NCBI GenBank assembly: GCA_022600345.1
Contig: JAHZKP010000109.1
Span: forward strand, 1 to 38,743
Length of the DNA: 38,743 bases
Reading direction: 5' to 3'
Source of the DNA: Alphaproteobacteria bacterium
GTDB taxonomy: Bacteria > Pseudomonadota > Alphaproteobacteria > Rhizobiales > Hyphomicrobiaceae
In this document: piece after piece, positions 29,038-38,650 of the stretch
How positions within the stretch are numbered: position 1 is the first letter of the stretch
Layout: every line of letters starts with the position of its first letter
Position numbers and translations under genes: made by a program
The notes under the pieces: generated by a model
Databases searched by the model: none
What the model saw: only the letters and a program-made list of their open reading frames with translations
Told to the model about the DNA's origin: nothing

Positions 29038-29113
29038 GGGTGATTAGCTCAGTTGGTAGAGCAGCTGACTCTTAATCAGCTTGTCCGGAGTTCGAGCCTC
29101 CGATCACCCACCA
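29038..29113 (+). tRNA. tRNA-Lys (anticodon CTT), CCA encoded
   Basis: A complete cloverleaf: acceptor GGGTGAT/ATCACCC, D-arm GCTCAGTTGGTAGAGC, anticodon stem-loop GCTGACTCTTAATCAGC with CTT in the loop, T-arm CCGGAGTTCGAGCCTCCG, discriminator A and encoded CCA at 29111-29113. It reads AAG codons. Confidence 0.97.
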
Positions 29114-29815
29114 TATTTGATCTCACGGGCTAGTCGCAGCGCCACGCAATGCTGTCATGCCTATCCCGTTAGTTCCGCTAATACTGCAAGTGACCACGGG
29201 GGACGCACGCCTTCAATGGCCAACGACCGTCGGAAATTGCTCTAACCAACCCATCCCCGGCAGCATCATGGCCACCCTGGCTCGGAGGCCGGGATAAACT
29301 CCGGTGGTCATCCACCTAAGGGCTTGAAATAGCAGAGGTTTCCTTCGTTCGCAGCCTTGGAAGATACGCCGGAACTGACGGCCTCTGGGAGGACATGAAA
29401 GCGGTTCCTGGGAGCTTGATTGGGTCTCCACCTTCGTGGAGATGACGGCGGTGGGTGGGGATGTTTTGAGTGGCGCTTTGCGCGCGAAATCACCGCACGA
29501 TGACGCTACCCGGGTTCCTGTGATGCCAGTTACCGTAACATCTCATTTACCAGCCAAAGCCCCGCTTCGCGGCCAGCAAAGTCGCCTCAACCACCTCCGT
29601 CATGGCCGAGCCGTCGGCCATCCACGTAAGTTGCTGGAATTGCTGACGTGTTTTTGTTGGCGCAGGTTGGTAGACGTGCTGGAGCTGGTGGCGTTAAGGA
29701 GGGCTGTCGGCAGTGCCTTGAGGCTTGCATGGATCCCGTCCGGATTTCGTTGCTCGCCTCCGGCACGACGGGATGACGGTGGTGAGTGAGGTGATTTTGG
29801 GTGGCGCTTCGCAGC
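29114..29815. repeat. two degenerate tandem copies of a roughly 200-bp sequence
   Basis: Unit A (about 29304-29480) and unit B (about 29608-29812) align along their length. GG(T/C)CATCCAC(C/G)TAAG opens both, TT(C/T)GTT(C/G)GC lies in the middle, and GATGACGG(C/T)GGTG(G/A)GTG closes them, followed by TTTTG(A/G)GTGGCGCTT. Unit B has an extra hairpin with TCCCGTC/GACGGGA arms. No intact gene is present in either strand; the longest frames (72-117 codons) are spurious-looking. This is probably the remains of a duplicated repeat or an old gene next to the tRNA. Confidence 0.5.
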
Positions 29816-29988
29816 AGCGGTCACGGCTCAGTGGCGACAATTGCAGTCCGGACCAAAGGGGATAGGCACGCAATACTGTGCTGTAAGCTGCATTATTGTT
29901 TCCTTGACGTTGGGACCATTGACTCTGCTGGGCTGGGTCTCCAACCATCTTGCGGAAACTGCCGTATTTTCAACGAGGCGATCATTCG

Positions 29989-31146
29989 ATGGAAGACAAC
30001 GCTAACGGCGATGCTCCTGGCGATCTGAAGCGCACACCGCTCGATGACCTGCATATTGCGAATGGCGGCCGCTTGGTCGGTTTCGCCGGCTACGACATGC
30101 CGGTGCAATACAAGGCGGGTATCCTCAAAGAGCATTTGCATACACGCGCGGCTGCCGGTCTGTTCGATGTCTCGCATATGGGGCAACTGGTGATCAGCAC
30201 GCCAGACGGTGATGTAAGAAAGGCTGCGTTGGCGTTGGAAAAGCTGGTGCCAGCCGACATTGCCGGACTGGGCATCGGGCGGCAGCGCTACACCTACTTT
30301 ACGAATGATGCCGGGGGCATCCTCGATGACCTGATGGTGGCCAACCTTGGCGACCGGCTGTCGCTGGTGGTGAATGCGGCAACCAAGGAGGCCGACGAAG
30401 CGCATTTGCGAGCGAATTTGCCCGGTTCAATCAAAGTGGAGCGGCTGGAGCGTGCACTGATCGCGTTGCAGGGTCCGAAGGCTGAGGCGGCATTGGCGCG
30501 GTTGGCGCCCGATTGCGCTGCGATGCGGTTCATGGATGTTCGCGAGCTTGATATCGATGGAGAGGTTTGCACGGTATCGCGGTCGGGATATACGGGCGAA
30601 GATGGTTACGAGATCAGCGTTCCTGTCGCAATTGCTGAACCGCTGGCGAAAGCCTTGCTGGAAATGGAAGAGGTTGAGCCGATCGGACTGGGTGCGCGCG
30701 ATAGTTTGCGGCTGGAAGCGGGCCTTTGCCTTTACGGGTCTGATATCGACGACACAACGACGCCGGTTGAAGCTGCCCTTATGTGGGCGGTTCAAAAGGT
30801 TCGCCGCGAGGGTGGAGATCGCGCCGGCGGTTATCCGGGTGCCGATGTCGTGGCGGCGCAGTTGAAAGATGGCCCCGACCGGCTGCGTGTTGGCCTGAAG
30901 CCGTTGGGCCGGGCGCCGGTGCGAGGCGGTGCGTCGATCTATGCTACGGAGAGCGGCGGTGAGGCTGTCGGGGTCGTAACGTCGGGCGGTTTCGGGCCAA
31001 GTTTCGGTGGGCCGGTCGCGATGGGATATGTGCCGGCCAAGCTGGCTGAAGCCGGAAACGGATTGTTTGCCGAAGTGCGCGGAAAGCGCCTTGGAGTAGA
31101 GACTTGCAAGTTGCCATTTGTCGAGCCGGGTTATCGGCGGAATTGA
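29989..31146 (+). CDS. gcvT: aminomethyltransferase, glycine cleavage T protein
   Basis: A 385-residue enzyme that transfers the methylene of glycine from lipoylated GcvH to tetrahydrofolate and releases ammonia. Family motifs: [11 protein letters not shown] (about 32-42), [24 protein letters not shown] (about 200-212), and [15 protein letters not shown] before the C-terminal GCV_T_C domain. The ATG at 29989 ([10 protein letters not shown]) has GAGG 10 nt upstream; an upstream in-frame TTG at 29950 is rejected. gcvH follows 28 bp downstream. No glycine riboswitch was found in the leader. Confidence 0.94.
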   Translation: MEDNANGDAPGDLKRTPLDDLHIANGGRLVGFAGYDMPVQYKAGILKEHLHTRAAAGLFDVSHMGQLVISTPDGDVRKAALALEKLVPADIAGLGIGRQRYTYFTNDAGGILDDLMVANLGDRLSLVVNAATKEADEAHLRANLPGSIKVERLERALIALQGPKAEAALARLAPDCAAMRFMDVRELDIDGEVCTVSRSGYTGEDGYEISVPVAIAEPLAKALLEMEEVEPIGLGARDSLRLEAGLCLYGSDIDDTTTPVEAALMWAVQKVRREGGDRAGGYPGADVVAAQLKDGPDRLRVGLKPLGRAPVRGGASIYATESGGEAVGVVTSGGFGPSFGGPVAMGYVPAKLAEAGNGLFAEVRGKRLGVETCKLPFVEPGYRRN

Positions 31147-31174
31147 CGGCAACGAAATATTCGGAGTTGATGGA

Positions 31175-31546
31175 ATGCTGAAATTTACCAAGGATCATGA
31201 GTGGCTGAAGGTCGAGGATGGAACGGCGGTTGTCGGGATCACCGCGCACGCTGCCGAACAGCTCGGCGATCTCGTGTTTGTGGAATTGCCCGAGGTTGGC
31301 AAGGACGTCGAGAAGGGCGGGAACGCCGCGGTCGTGGAATCGGTGAAGGCGGCATCAGACGTCTATGCGCCAATTGCCGGGACCATTGCGGAAGTGAATG
31401 AGGCGATTGTCGAAGATCCTTCGATTGTGAATTCCGATCCTCAAGGTGCGGGTTGGTTTTTCAAGGTGAAACTAGCCTCAGCAGGCGATGCTGACGAACT
31501 GCTCGATGAAGACGCCTATAAGAAACTTATTGCTGCGGATAGCTGA
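31175..31546 (+). CDS. gcvH: glycine cleavage H protein (lipoyl carrier)
   Basis: A 123-residue lipoyl-domain protein, start [10 protein letters not shown] as usual for GcvH. The lipoylated lysine is K58 in [14 protein letters not shown]. It shuttles the aminomethyl group between GcvP and GcvT. GGAG lies 9 nt before the ATG. Its stop codon overlaps the gcvP start by one base (TGATG). Confidence 0.96.
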   Translation: MLKFTKDHEWLKVEDGTAVVGITAHAAEQLGDLVFVELPEVGKDVEKGGNAAVVESVKAASDVYAPIAGTIAEVNEAIVEDPSIVNSDPQGAGWFFKVKLASAGDADELLDEDAYKKLIAADS

Positions 31547-34398
31547 TGTTCAAGCCTGAGACGTATAAGCCCTACGATTTTGCCAACCGCCGTCATATCG
31601 GTCCCTCGCCTGAGGAGATTGCCGGAATGCTGGAGCTGTTGGGGTATGCCAGCCTGGACGAGCTGATCGACGCGGCGTTGCCACCGGGTATCCGGCAGAA
31701 AGAACCGCTGTCATTGGGAAAGCCGGTGACCGAACTTGGCTCGCTTGACCGGATGCGCGAGGTGGCGGGCAAGAACCGCGTCGTCACTTCGCTGATCGGC
31801 CAGGGGTATCACGGTACGATCCTGCCGCCGGCGATCCAGCGCAATATTCTGGAGAACCCTGCGTGGTATACGGCTTACACGCCCTATCAGCCTGAGATTA
31901 GCCAGGGGCGGCTTGAAGCGCTGTTGAATTTCCAGACGCTGGTGTGCGACCTGACCGGGCTCGACATTGCCAACGCCTCGCTGCTCGATGAAGCAACGGC
32001 TGCTGCCGAGGCGATGGCGATGGCGCACCGGCTTTCGAAATCGAAAAGCGATACGTTCTTTGTCGATCGCGAGTGTCTGCCGCAAACCATCGCGGTCCTG
32101 AAGACACGTGCCGAACCCCTGGGATGGGATGTCGTCGTCGGTGATCCGGCAAGCGATCTGGACCCATCCAAGGTTTTTGGGGCGATCTTCCAGTATCCAG
32201 GCGTGTCGGGTGCTTTTGAGGATTTCTCTGAACTGACAGGCGCGCTTCACGAGGCTGGAGCGCTGGCTGTTATGGCGGCCGATCCGATGGCGCTGACGTT
32301 GTTGAAGCCGCCAGGTGAAATGGGTGCCGACATTGCTGTGGGTTCGATGCAGCGTTTCGGGATGCCGGTTGGGTATGGCGGTCCGCATGCCGCGTACATT
32401 GCAGTCAAGGACGCCTACAAACGTGCATTGCCCGGACGGCTTGTCGGCGTCTCGGTCGATGTCAATGGCAACCGCGCCTACCGGCTGTCGCTGCAAACGC
32501 GCGAGCAGCACATTCGTCGCGAGAAGGCGACTTCCAATATCTGTACCGCACAGGTTCTGCCAGCGGTGATCTCGGCAATGTATGCGGTGTTCCACGGGCC
32601 GCGAGGCTTGCGGGCCATTGCCGAGCGTATCCACCGCAATACGGCGCGACTGGCGGAGGGGCTGAGTTCGCTTGGCTTTGAACTGGCACCAGACGAATTC
32701 TTCGATACCATCACGGTGAAGGTCGGGGCCTATCAGGGTCTGATCATGAAGAATGCTGTCGATAACGGGGTGAACCTTCGTAAAGTTGGTAGTGACCGCA
32801 TCGGCATCACGGTTGATGAGCGCACGCTGCCCGCGACGCTTGAAGCAGTGTGGCGCGCGTTTGGCGGTTACGATCTGAAGTTCAGGGATGCGGTTCCGGA
32901 CTATCGGTTGCCGGAGAAACTGATCCGGACGTCGAAGTATCTGGAGCACCCGGTGTTCCACATGAACCGCGCGGAAAGCGAGATGACGCGCTACATGCGG
33001 CGGCTGGCCGATCGTGACCTGGCGCTTGACCGGGCGATGATCCCGCTGGGGTCGTGCACGATGAAGCTCAACGCGACCGTTGAGATGTTGCCGATCACGT
33101 GGCCTGAGTTTGCGCAGATCCACCCCTTCGCGCCGGCCGATCAAGCCGAGGGGTATGCCGAATTGATCGCCGATCTGTCGGAGAAGCTGTGCGTGATCAC
33201 CGGTTATGACGCCATATCAATGCAGCCCAATTCAGGTGCGCAAGGCGAATATGCCGGGCTGTTGACGATCCGCGCCTATCACAAGGCACGCGGGGATGAT
33301 CATCGCACGGTATGTCTGATCCCTTCGTCGGCGCATGGAACGAATCCGGCGTCGGCTTCGATGTGCGGAATGGAAGTGGTGGTCGTAAAGACACGCGAAG
33401 ACGGCAATATCGACCTGGAAGATTTCCGCGCCAAAGCCAAGTTGCATGCAGACAAGTTGGCAGCCGTGATGATCACCTACCCGTCGACGCATGGTGTGTT
33501 TGAAGAGACGGTTCGCGAAGTTTGCGACGTGACGCACGAACACGGCGGCCAGGTTTATCTTGATGGTGCTAATCTGAACGCCCTCGTCGGTCTGGCGCGG
33601 CCTGGAGACTTCGGCGCCGATGTCAGTCACCTCAATTTGCATAAGACGTTTTGCATTCCACATGGCGGTGGCGGGCCGGGCATGGGGCCGATCGGCGTCA
33701 AGGAACATCTGGCGCCCTACCTTCCCGGCCATCCAGAAACCGGTGGAAGCGACATGACCGTTTCGGCGGCCCCTTACGGATCGTCGGCGATCCTGCCGAT
33801 CTCGTGGAGCTACTGCTTGATGATGGGCGGCGAGGGGCTGACGCAGGCAACGCGGATTGCCATCCTGAATGCCAACTATATTGCCAAGCGATTGTCGGAT
33901 GCGTTCCCTATTCTCTACACCGGTGACAAGGGCTGTGTCGCGCATGAGTGCATCGTCGATACCCGGCCCTTCAAGGAGACCGCCGGCGTCACGGTTGACG
34001 ATATCGCCAAGCGGCTGATCGATTGCGGTTTCCATGCGCCGACTATGAGCTGGCCGGTTGCCGGGACGCTTATGGTTGAGCCAACGGAGTCAGAAACCAA
34101 AGCCGAGATCGACCGGTTCTGCGATGCGATGCTGGGGATTGCCGATGAGATTTCGCTGATTGCCGATGGCAAGGCGGACCGTGACAACAATGCGCTGAAG
34201 CATGCCCCGCACACGGTTGAGGATCTGGTCGGCGGATGGGACCGGCCGTATTCGCGGGAAGCTGCGTGTTTCCCAGTCGGAGCGTTCCGGGTCGACAAAT
34301 ACTGGCCTTCGGTCAACCGGGTCGACAACGTTTACGGCGACCGGCATCTGGTGTGTTCGTGCCCGCCAATCGAGAGCTACGCGACAAAGAAAGATTAG
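31546..34398 (+). CDS. gcvP: glycine dehydrogenase (decarboxylating), glycine cleavage P protein
   Basis: A 950-residue single-chain PLP enzyme (not the split P1/P2 form) that decarboxylates glycine and loads the aminomethyl group onto GcvH. It opens with [19 protein letters not shown], and carries [29 protein letters not shown] in the N-half. The PLP lysine is K700 in [19 protein letters not shown]. It ends [17 protein letters not shown] typically, then IESYATKKD. The stop codon TAG (34396-34398) is at the same time the first three bases of a palindromic repeat, so the element edge ends the gene. Last cistron of gcvTHP. Confidence 0.96.
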   Translation: MFKPETYKPYDFANRRHIGPSPEEIAGMLELLGYASLDELIDAALPPGIRQKEPLSLGKPVTELGSLDRMREVAGKNRVVTSLIGQGYHGTILPPAIQRNILENPAWYTAYTPYQPEISQGRLEALLNFQTLVCDLTGLDIANASLLDEATAAAEAMAMAHRLSKSKSDTFFVDRECLPQTIAVLKTRAEPLGWDVVVGDPASDLDPSKVFGAIFQYPGVSGAFEDFSELTGALHEAGALAVMAADPMALTLLKPPGEMGADIAVGSMQRFGMPVGYGGPHAAYIAVKDAYKRALPGRLVGVSVDVNGNRAYRLSLQTREQHIRREKATSNICTAQVLPAVISAMYAVFHGPRGLRAIAERIHRNTARLAEGLSSLGFELAPDEFFDTITVKVGAYQGLIMKNAVDNGVNLRKVGSDRIGITVDERTLPATLEAVWRAFGGYDLKFRDAVPDYRLPEKLIRTSKYLEHPVFHMNRAESEMTRYMRRLADRDLALDRAMIPLGSCTMKLNATVEMLPITWPEFAQIHPFAPADQAEGYAELIADLSEKLCVITGYDAISMQPNSGAQGEYAGLLTIRAYHKARGDDHRTVCLIPSSAHGTNPASASMCGMEVVVVKTREDGNIDLEDFRAKAKLHADKLAAVMITYPSTHGVFEETVREVCDVTHEHGGQVYLDGANLNALVGLARPGDFGADVSHLNLHKTFCIPHGGGGPGMGPIGVKEHLAPYLPGHPETGGSDMTVSAAPYGSSAILPISWSYCLMMGGEGLTQATRIAILNANYIAKRLSDAFPILYTGDKGCVAHECIVDTRPFKETAGVTVDDIAKRLIDCGFHAPTMSWPVAGTLMVEPTESETKAEIDRFCDAMLGIADEISLIADGKADRDNNALKHAPHTVEDLVGGWDRPYSREAACFPVGAFRVDKYWPSVNRVDNVYGDRHLVCSCPPIESYATKKD

Positions 34399-34473
34399 TG
34401 AGGTGGATCAGAAGTTCGTTGTTCAACTAGACGCAACCTGGGAAACGAACTTCTGATCCGTAAACCTCACTAG
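34396..34473. repeat. 78-bp palindromic element 1, ending in CTAG
   Basis: TAGTGAGGT plus GGATCAGAAGTTCGTT (34396-34420) is inverted at 34444-34472 (AACGAACTTCTGATCC, GTAA, ACCTCACTA), giving 25 paired bases around a 23-nt centre. The right end is CTAG at 34470-34473. The left TAG is the gcvP stop. It could also serve as the gcv operon terminator in RNA form. Confidence 0.75.
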
Positions 34474-34486
34474 ACTCATAGTTTTG

Positions 34487-34563
34487 CTAGTGTGATTCAG
34501 AGCCCGAGAATTCGCTCCGAGGCTGCCGCAAATGATCGGCGAATTCCTGACTCATCACACTGG
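34487..34563. repeat. 77-bp palindromic element 2, CTAG start
   Basis: CTAGTGTGAT-TCAG at the left is inverted as CTGACTCATCACACTGG at the right, and GAATTCGC (34508-34515) pairs with GCGAATTC (34539-34546) inside. The sequence differs from element 1 but has the same size and same CTAG edge, so it is a sister family. Its right edge (CTGG, a one-base change from CTAG) is shared with the next element. Confidence 0.7.
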
Positions 34564-34832
34564 AGCACTTTCCGACCAAATCGAACCATTCTGCCGAGGC
34601 GGATTAGTGACAAGATCAAGTGGACCGGCACAGCGCGTGGCGGTGCCACGGGCAAGACGGGATGCGCAGAGATTGGCGCACATCCGCCCGGCCCTTTGGG
34701 TTTCCAAGCGGCGGCCGCCCAGTGCGTCGAGCGGCTTGGCCGATCACCCAGATCGACCCGCGCCACTCTCCTGCTGGATCGACTCGCCGCTTGAGAAACA
34801 GAATTGATCCAATTTGGTCGGAAAGTGCTCTA
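34561..34832 (+). repeat. complete 272-bp MITE-like element
   Basis: Terminal inverted repeats of about 34 bp: TGGAGCACTTTCCGACCAAA at the left, its complement TTTGGTCGGAAAGTGCTCTA at the right, with the imperfect inner part ending CATTCTG / CAGAATT. The same sequence occurs in part at 1-142 and 38647-38743. No protein is encoded. The ends read (C)TAGAGCAC..GTGCTCTA(G), compatible with a TA target duplication as made by IS630/Tc1-type transposases; the transposase is not in the window. Confidence 0.8.
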
Positions 34833-34929
34833 GCAGGTCGTAGAACAACTCATGTGGCTCGCGACGTGACTGTGTTCTTCAACGGCCTGTTGGGCCGCGC
34901 TGGGAACACCGCTGAGTGGCGGCGGCAAT

Positions 34930-35325
34930 ATGAGTGGCGAAATGGATGAGGCTGAGTTCGAAGCACGCGTGCAGGACGCGTTCCTGCAATTGCCGGAGGT
35001 TTACAGGAAGGCTTGCGAGGGTGTGGCTGTGCGCTCGCAGTCGCTACCTTCCAGCGAGACGCTGCGGGCTCTCGAGATAGAGGACCCGATGGGATTGCTG
35101 GGGCTCTATCATGGCGTGAGCCTTACTCAGAAGAGTGTGTTCGATGTGGCCGGCATGCCCGATACGGTTTTGATCTACCATCTGCCCATTCTTGCCTATG
35201 CCGAGGAGAAGGGACTGGCTGTGAACGATGTCATCAAGCACGTCCTGATCCATGAGATCGGGCATCACTTCGGCTTTTCGGATGATGACATGGAAGCGAT
35301 CGAGGTGCGCGGGCGCGAAGAATAG
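34930..35325 (+). CDS. small zincin-like metallopeptidase family protein
   Basis: A 131-residue protein with a C-terminal HEIGHHFGFSDDD (about 108-120), an HExxH zinc motif followed by a Gly and an Asp as third ligand candidate, as in the minimal MMP-like (DUF1025-type) zincin family. VLIYHLPILAYAEEKG and VNDVIKHVLIHE are typical of it. No signal peptide. Start is the ATG at 34930; the ATG at 34942 (MDEAEFEAR) is equally possible, and neither has a strong ribosome binding site. The upstream neighbour is the MITE, 98 bp away, so it probably has its own promoter or depends on one in the repeat cluster. Protease activity is not proven for the family. Confidence 0.82.
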   Translation: MSGEMDEAEFEARVQDAFLQLPEVYRKACEGVAVRSQSLPSSETLRALEIEDPMGLLGLYHGVSLTQKSVFDVAGMPDTVLIYHLPILAYAEEKGLAVNDVIKHVLIHEIGHHFGFSDDDMEAIEVRGREE

Positions 35326-35391
35326 GCCGGATACCGCCTGACTACGAACTCTCTGCAAATCGTCACAAAAGATCCTCGCTAAAGTTCGTTG

Positions 35392-36588
35392 TTAAAGATC
35401 CTGCCCGCAGGCCCAGCCACTCGACCAGGCCCATTGGAAATTGTAGCCGCCAAGCCAACCGGTGACGTCGACGGCCTCACCGATGGCATAAAGGCCGGGA
35501 ACGGCTTTGGCCTGCATGGTGCGCGAAGAAAGCCCGGCGGTATCAATGCCGCCAACGGTGACTTCTGCCTTGGCGTAGCCTTCGGTTCCTGTTGGCTCGA
35601 ACGGCCACCGGGTCAGCTTTTCCTCGGCGGACTTCAATGCGCGGTCGGGCAGATTACCAAGGTCACCTGACAATCCGAATTCACCCTCGAGCTGGTTTGT
35701 AAGGATCTTCGCGAGACGCCCAGGCAGAGCGTTTGAGATTGCGGTTGCCAGGCTGCTTTTGGGGCGGCTGCGTTTTGCTTCGAGTAGCCATCCCGCATCT
35801 GTGCCGGCCTGAAAGTTGAGCGTGACCGGCTGGCCGGGAGACCAGTATGAGGAAATTTGCAGGATTGCAGGGCCGGACAATCCGCGATGGGTGAACAGCG
35901 CTGCTTCGCGAAACGAGGTCTTGGCGCAGGACGCAATGACGTCGGCTGAAAGTCCGGTGAGATTGCCGAAGATTTGTTCCGCGCCGCCCAGGGTCAAGGG
36001 CACAAGTCCGGGGCGCGGGGGAATGACGCTCAGGTCAAAGCGGCGGGCGAGATCGTAGGCGAATCCGGTTGCACCCATTTTGGGAATCGAGGGGCCGCCG
36101 GTGGCGATGACCAGCGATTTTGCCGCGGCCGTTGATTGATCTAGGCGAACGGTGAACTTGCCGTCGGCATGATCGACATCGCGGATGCCTTGGCCGAGCA
36201 GCAATTTAACGCCGCCGTTTGCGCATTCGGCTTCCAGCATGGCCACGATCTGTTTTGCGGATTTGTCGCAGAATAGTTGGCCGAGTGTTTTTTCGTGCCA
36301 GTCGATCGCGTATCGCTCGACGAGGGAAATGAAATCCTGGGGCGTGTAGCGGCGCAGGGCAGACTTGGCGAAGTGCTTGTTTGAGGAAATAAAGCATTCG
36401 GGTGCCGAATGGATATTCGTGAAATTGCAGCGGCCGCCGCCTGAAATGAGAATTTTCTTGCCGGGCCGGTCAGCGTGGTCGATCAGCAGGACCGAGCGGC
36501 CACGCTGACCGGCAGTTGCCGCGCACATCATTCCCGCGGCGCCGGCGCCCAGCACGATTGCGTCGTAAGTCTTGAGCGTTTCGTTCAT
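35392..36588 (-). CDS. FAD-dependent flavoprotein, HI0933 / BaiN (YhiN) family
   Basis: A 398-residue flavoprotein. The N-terminal dinucleotide motif is VLGAGAAGMMCAATAG (about 11-26), followed by the family signature GKKILISGGGRCNFTN (about 43-58) and VIATGGPSIPKMGATG in the middle. The C-terminal FAD contact is YAIGEAVDVTGWLGGYNFQWAWSSG. The start is the ATG at 36588 (MNETLKTYDAIVLG); the frame extends upstream to 36636 without support. Members of the family are poorly characterised; BaiN reduces bile acid intermediates in Clostridium, and the bacterial housekeeping role is unknown. It is divergent from the L,D-transpeptidase and convergent with the metallopeptidase gene. Confidence 0.9.
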   Translation of the reverse strand: MNETLKTYDAIVLGAGAAGMMCAATAGQRGRSVLLIDHADRPGKKILISGGGRCNFTNIHSAPECFISSNKHFAKSALRRYTPQDFISLVERYAIDWHEKTLGQLFCDKSAKQIVAMLEAECANGGVKLLLGQGIRDVDHADGKFTVRLDQSTAAAKSLVIATGGPSIPKMGATGFAYDLARRFDLSVIPPRPGLVPLTLGGAEQIFGNLTGLSADVIASCAKTSFREAALFTHRGLSGPAILQISSYWSPGQPVTLNFQAGTDAGWLLEAKRSRPKSSLATAISNALPGRLAKILTNQLEGEFGLSGDLGNLPDRALKSAEEKLTRWPFEPTGTEGYAKAEVTVGGIDTAGLSSRTMQAKAVPGLYAIGEAVDVTGWLGGYNFQWAWSSGWACGQDL

Positions 36589-36724
36589 CGATACTGTCGG
36601 GCTAAACTGTTGTCGGGCGGGTCCGGGTTGAATCACCGGGTTCGATTAGCGATATGCAAATTCAGTTCATATTCATCCCAGTTTTGAAATGCAGGTGCTG
36701 AAACGGAATTGCGAGGGGTGGCCG

Positions 36725-38650
36725 ATGGCCGTCGAGAACGCAAGCAGAAAATGGACCCGGTTTGAACGGGGGCGGGGTCTGGTGTCGGCAGCGGTCGGGC
36801 TTGCCGGGGCGAGTTTGCTTGCAGTTGCTCCCTCACATGCTCAGGATCGGGCTCAGGATCGGGCTCAGGATCGGGCTCAGGTTCGGGCCCAAGATCAGGC
36901 GCAGGTTTTGGCGCAGGTTCTGGGGCCCCCTGGCTTTCCACCCGAACAAGGCCCGGCTCAGCGCGCACCACCACCTGCGGCTCCGATAAAGACTTGGGCA
37001 CCGCTGAAAGCACCACTTCCAGGCCGTGCGCCGAAGTCCACTGGTGGGCTGGTGGTCGCGGCCAATGATGCAGCGCCGGCGGTTGCCACGACCGGCGATC
37101 CTTTGAAGGATGCCATTGTCGGTTTGCTGTCCGATCCGATGTCGGTCTCGCTGCCGGTGCGCCAGCGTCTAGACGAATTGAAGCGCTATTACGTTGAGCC
37201 GACGAGTAAAGTGCTGTGGCAGGATGATGCGCTGAAAAGCCAGTTTCTGCAGCGGTTGGAAAATGCGGCAGCCGATGGGCTTTCCGATCGTAGCAATGCA
37301 ATCGAACAATTGGACCGGCTGCAGCGGGTCAACCGGTTTGCATTGAGCCGGGCTGCGCATCTCATGCAGGCGGCGAGACTTGAGCTTTACTGGTCGGCGA
37401 TGTTCTTGAAATACGCCCGTGAGGTTAAAGTCGGACGCATCCTGCCAACCAAAATCGATACCAAACTCTATTGGCAGAAAAAGGAAATCGATCAGGTTGC
37501 GGCATTGCAATTGATTGGGACGCTGGGCGGGGTCGATGCTTTTTTCGACGCCTGGGAACCTCAGATTCCAACCTACAAGGCGCTCAGGAAGGCGCTTGGG
37601 GAATACCTCCGAATCGAGCAGGAGGGGGGCTGGCGCAGCGTCAAGGCGAATGCGGGAGATCTATTAAAGCCGCAGATGGAGAGCGATGTCGTTCCGCAGT
37701 TGCGGGCGAGGCTGGCGGTTACCGATGGTGCCCGGGCTGAGGCTGCGAGGGGTGAGGAAACCGTATTTGGCGACGATCTTGTTGCGGCGCTGAAGCGGTT
37801 CCAGCGGCGGCATGGATTGGTCGATGATGGGGTGGTTGGCAAGAACACGCATTTCCAGCTCAACATTCCCGTTGCATCGCGGATTCGACAAATCGTGTTG
37901 TCGATGGAGCGCTTGAGATGGATGCCGGAAAATCTCGGGCAGGACTACGTTCTGGTGAATATCGCGGGTTATGAGCTGCGGCGGATAACAGGCGGGCGGC
38001 AAACAGAACTAATGCGTGTGGTGGTTGGCAAGCCCTATCACCAAACACCGGTATTCTCCGACAAGATGACGTATGTCGAGATTAATCCGTATTGGAACGT
38101 GCCCAATTCAATTGCGGTGAATGAGGAATTGCCCAAGCTCAAAAAGTCGGCGGCAGCGCGCGCGGCAAAGGGCTTCGAAGCTGTTGTCGGCGACAGGGCT
38201 GTGCCGTTGACGGCGATCAACTGGAGCCAATATTCGAAGGGCAATTTCCCAGTTCGATTGCGTCAGAAGCCGGGGCCGGGAAATGCGCTGGGCCGGGTGA
38301 AATTCATGTTTCCAAACCGGTTTAATGTCTACATGCACGATACACCTGCGCGCTCGCTCTTCAGCCGGTCGGCGCGAGCGTTTTCGCATGGTTGCATTCG
38401 GCTGGCGCGACCTATCGAGATGGCCGAAAAGGTTCTGGCCGGTGTGCCGGGTTGGGACCGAAAACGTATTGATGCGGTGCTTGAGAAAGGCGAACGAACC
38501 GTGGTGTCGTTGCCGTCGCCGATATTCGTGCACATCACCTATTCGACGGCGTGGCGGGACGAGGAGGGCGATGTGCAGTTTCGTCCTGACATCTACCGGC
38601 GAGATGCGAAGTTATACGCAGCGTTATTCGGCAAGCCGTATCCATACTAG
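36725..38650 (+). CDS. YcbB-type L,D-transpeptidase
   Basis: A 641-residue periplasmic enzyme making 3-3 peptidoglycan cross-links. Signal peptide with cleavage near SHA/Q (about 39). Residues 39-66 are seven four-residue repeats (AQDR, AQDR, AQDR, AQVR, AQDQ, AQVL, AQVL). A Pro/Ala-rich linker follows, then the YcbB N-terminal scaffold, a peptidoglycan-binding domain (FGDDLVAALKRFQRRHGLVDDGVVG) and the YkuD catalytic domain, ending with SRSARAFSHGCIRLARP where C557 is the nucleophile. The ATG at 36725 is chosen for GAGGGG 7 nt upstream; a frame from 36689 adds 12 residues. The TAG stop (38648-38650) is part of a repeat element edge. YcbB/LdtD-like enzymes support beta-lactam-resistant cross-linking. 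Confidence 0.93.
   Translation: MAVENASRKWTRFERGRGLVSAAVGLAGASLLAVAPSHAQDRAQDRAQDRAQVRAQDQAQVLAQVLGPPGFPPEQGPAQRAPPPAAPIKTWAPLKAPLPGRAPKSTGGLVVAANDAAPAVATTGDPLKDAIVGLLSDPMSVSLPVRQRLDELKRYYVEPTSKVLWQDDALKSQFLQRLENAAADGLSDRSNAIEQLDRLQRVNRFALSRAAHLMQAARLELYWSAMFLKYAREVKVGRILPTKIDTKLYWQKKEIDQVAALQLIGTLGGVDAFFDAWEPQIPTYKALRKALGEYLRIEQEGGWRSVKANAGDLLKPQMESDVVPQLRARLAVTDGARAEAARGEETVFGDDLVAALKRFQRRHGLVDDGVVGKNTHFQLNIPVASRIRQIVLSMERLRWMPENLGQDYVLVNIAGYELRRITGGRQTELMRVVVGKPYHQTPVFSDKMTYVEINPYWNVPNSIAVNEELPKLKKSAAARAAKGFEAVVGDRAVPLTAINWSQYSKGNFPVRLRQKPGPGNALGRVKFMFPNRFNVYMHDTPARSLFSRSARAFSHGCIRLARPIEMAEKVLAGVPGWDRKRIDAVLEKGERTVVSLPSPIFVHITYSTAWRDEEGDVQFRPDIYRRDAKLYAALFGKPYPY
36839..36922 (+). repeat. 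12-bp tandem repeat, seven units, inside the L,D-transpeptidase gene
   Basis: The unit is GCTCAGGATCGG: three identical copies at 36839-36874, then four increasingly divergent ones to 36922. Each unit encodes A-Q-x-x. A 12-bp unit keeps the frame when copies are gained or lost. Confidence 0.9.

Noticed and set aside
29038-29113. tRNA-Lys as attachment site of an integrated element
   Set aside because: No integrase gene and no second copy of the tRNA 3' end are seen in the window; the repeat region behind it is not enough evidence.
29815-29988. Possible glycine riboswitch before gcvT
   Set aside because: Glycine riboswitches often precede gcv operons, but the conserved GGAGAG and CGAAGGGGCAA-like segments and the tandem aptamer layout are not present in this leader.
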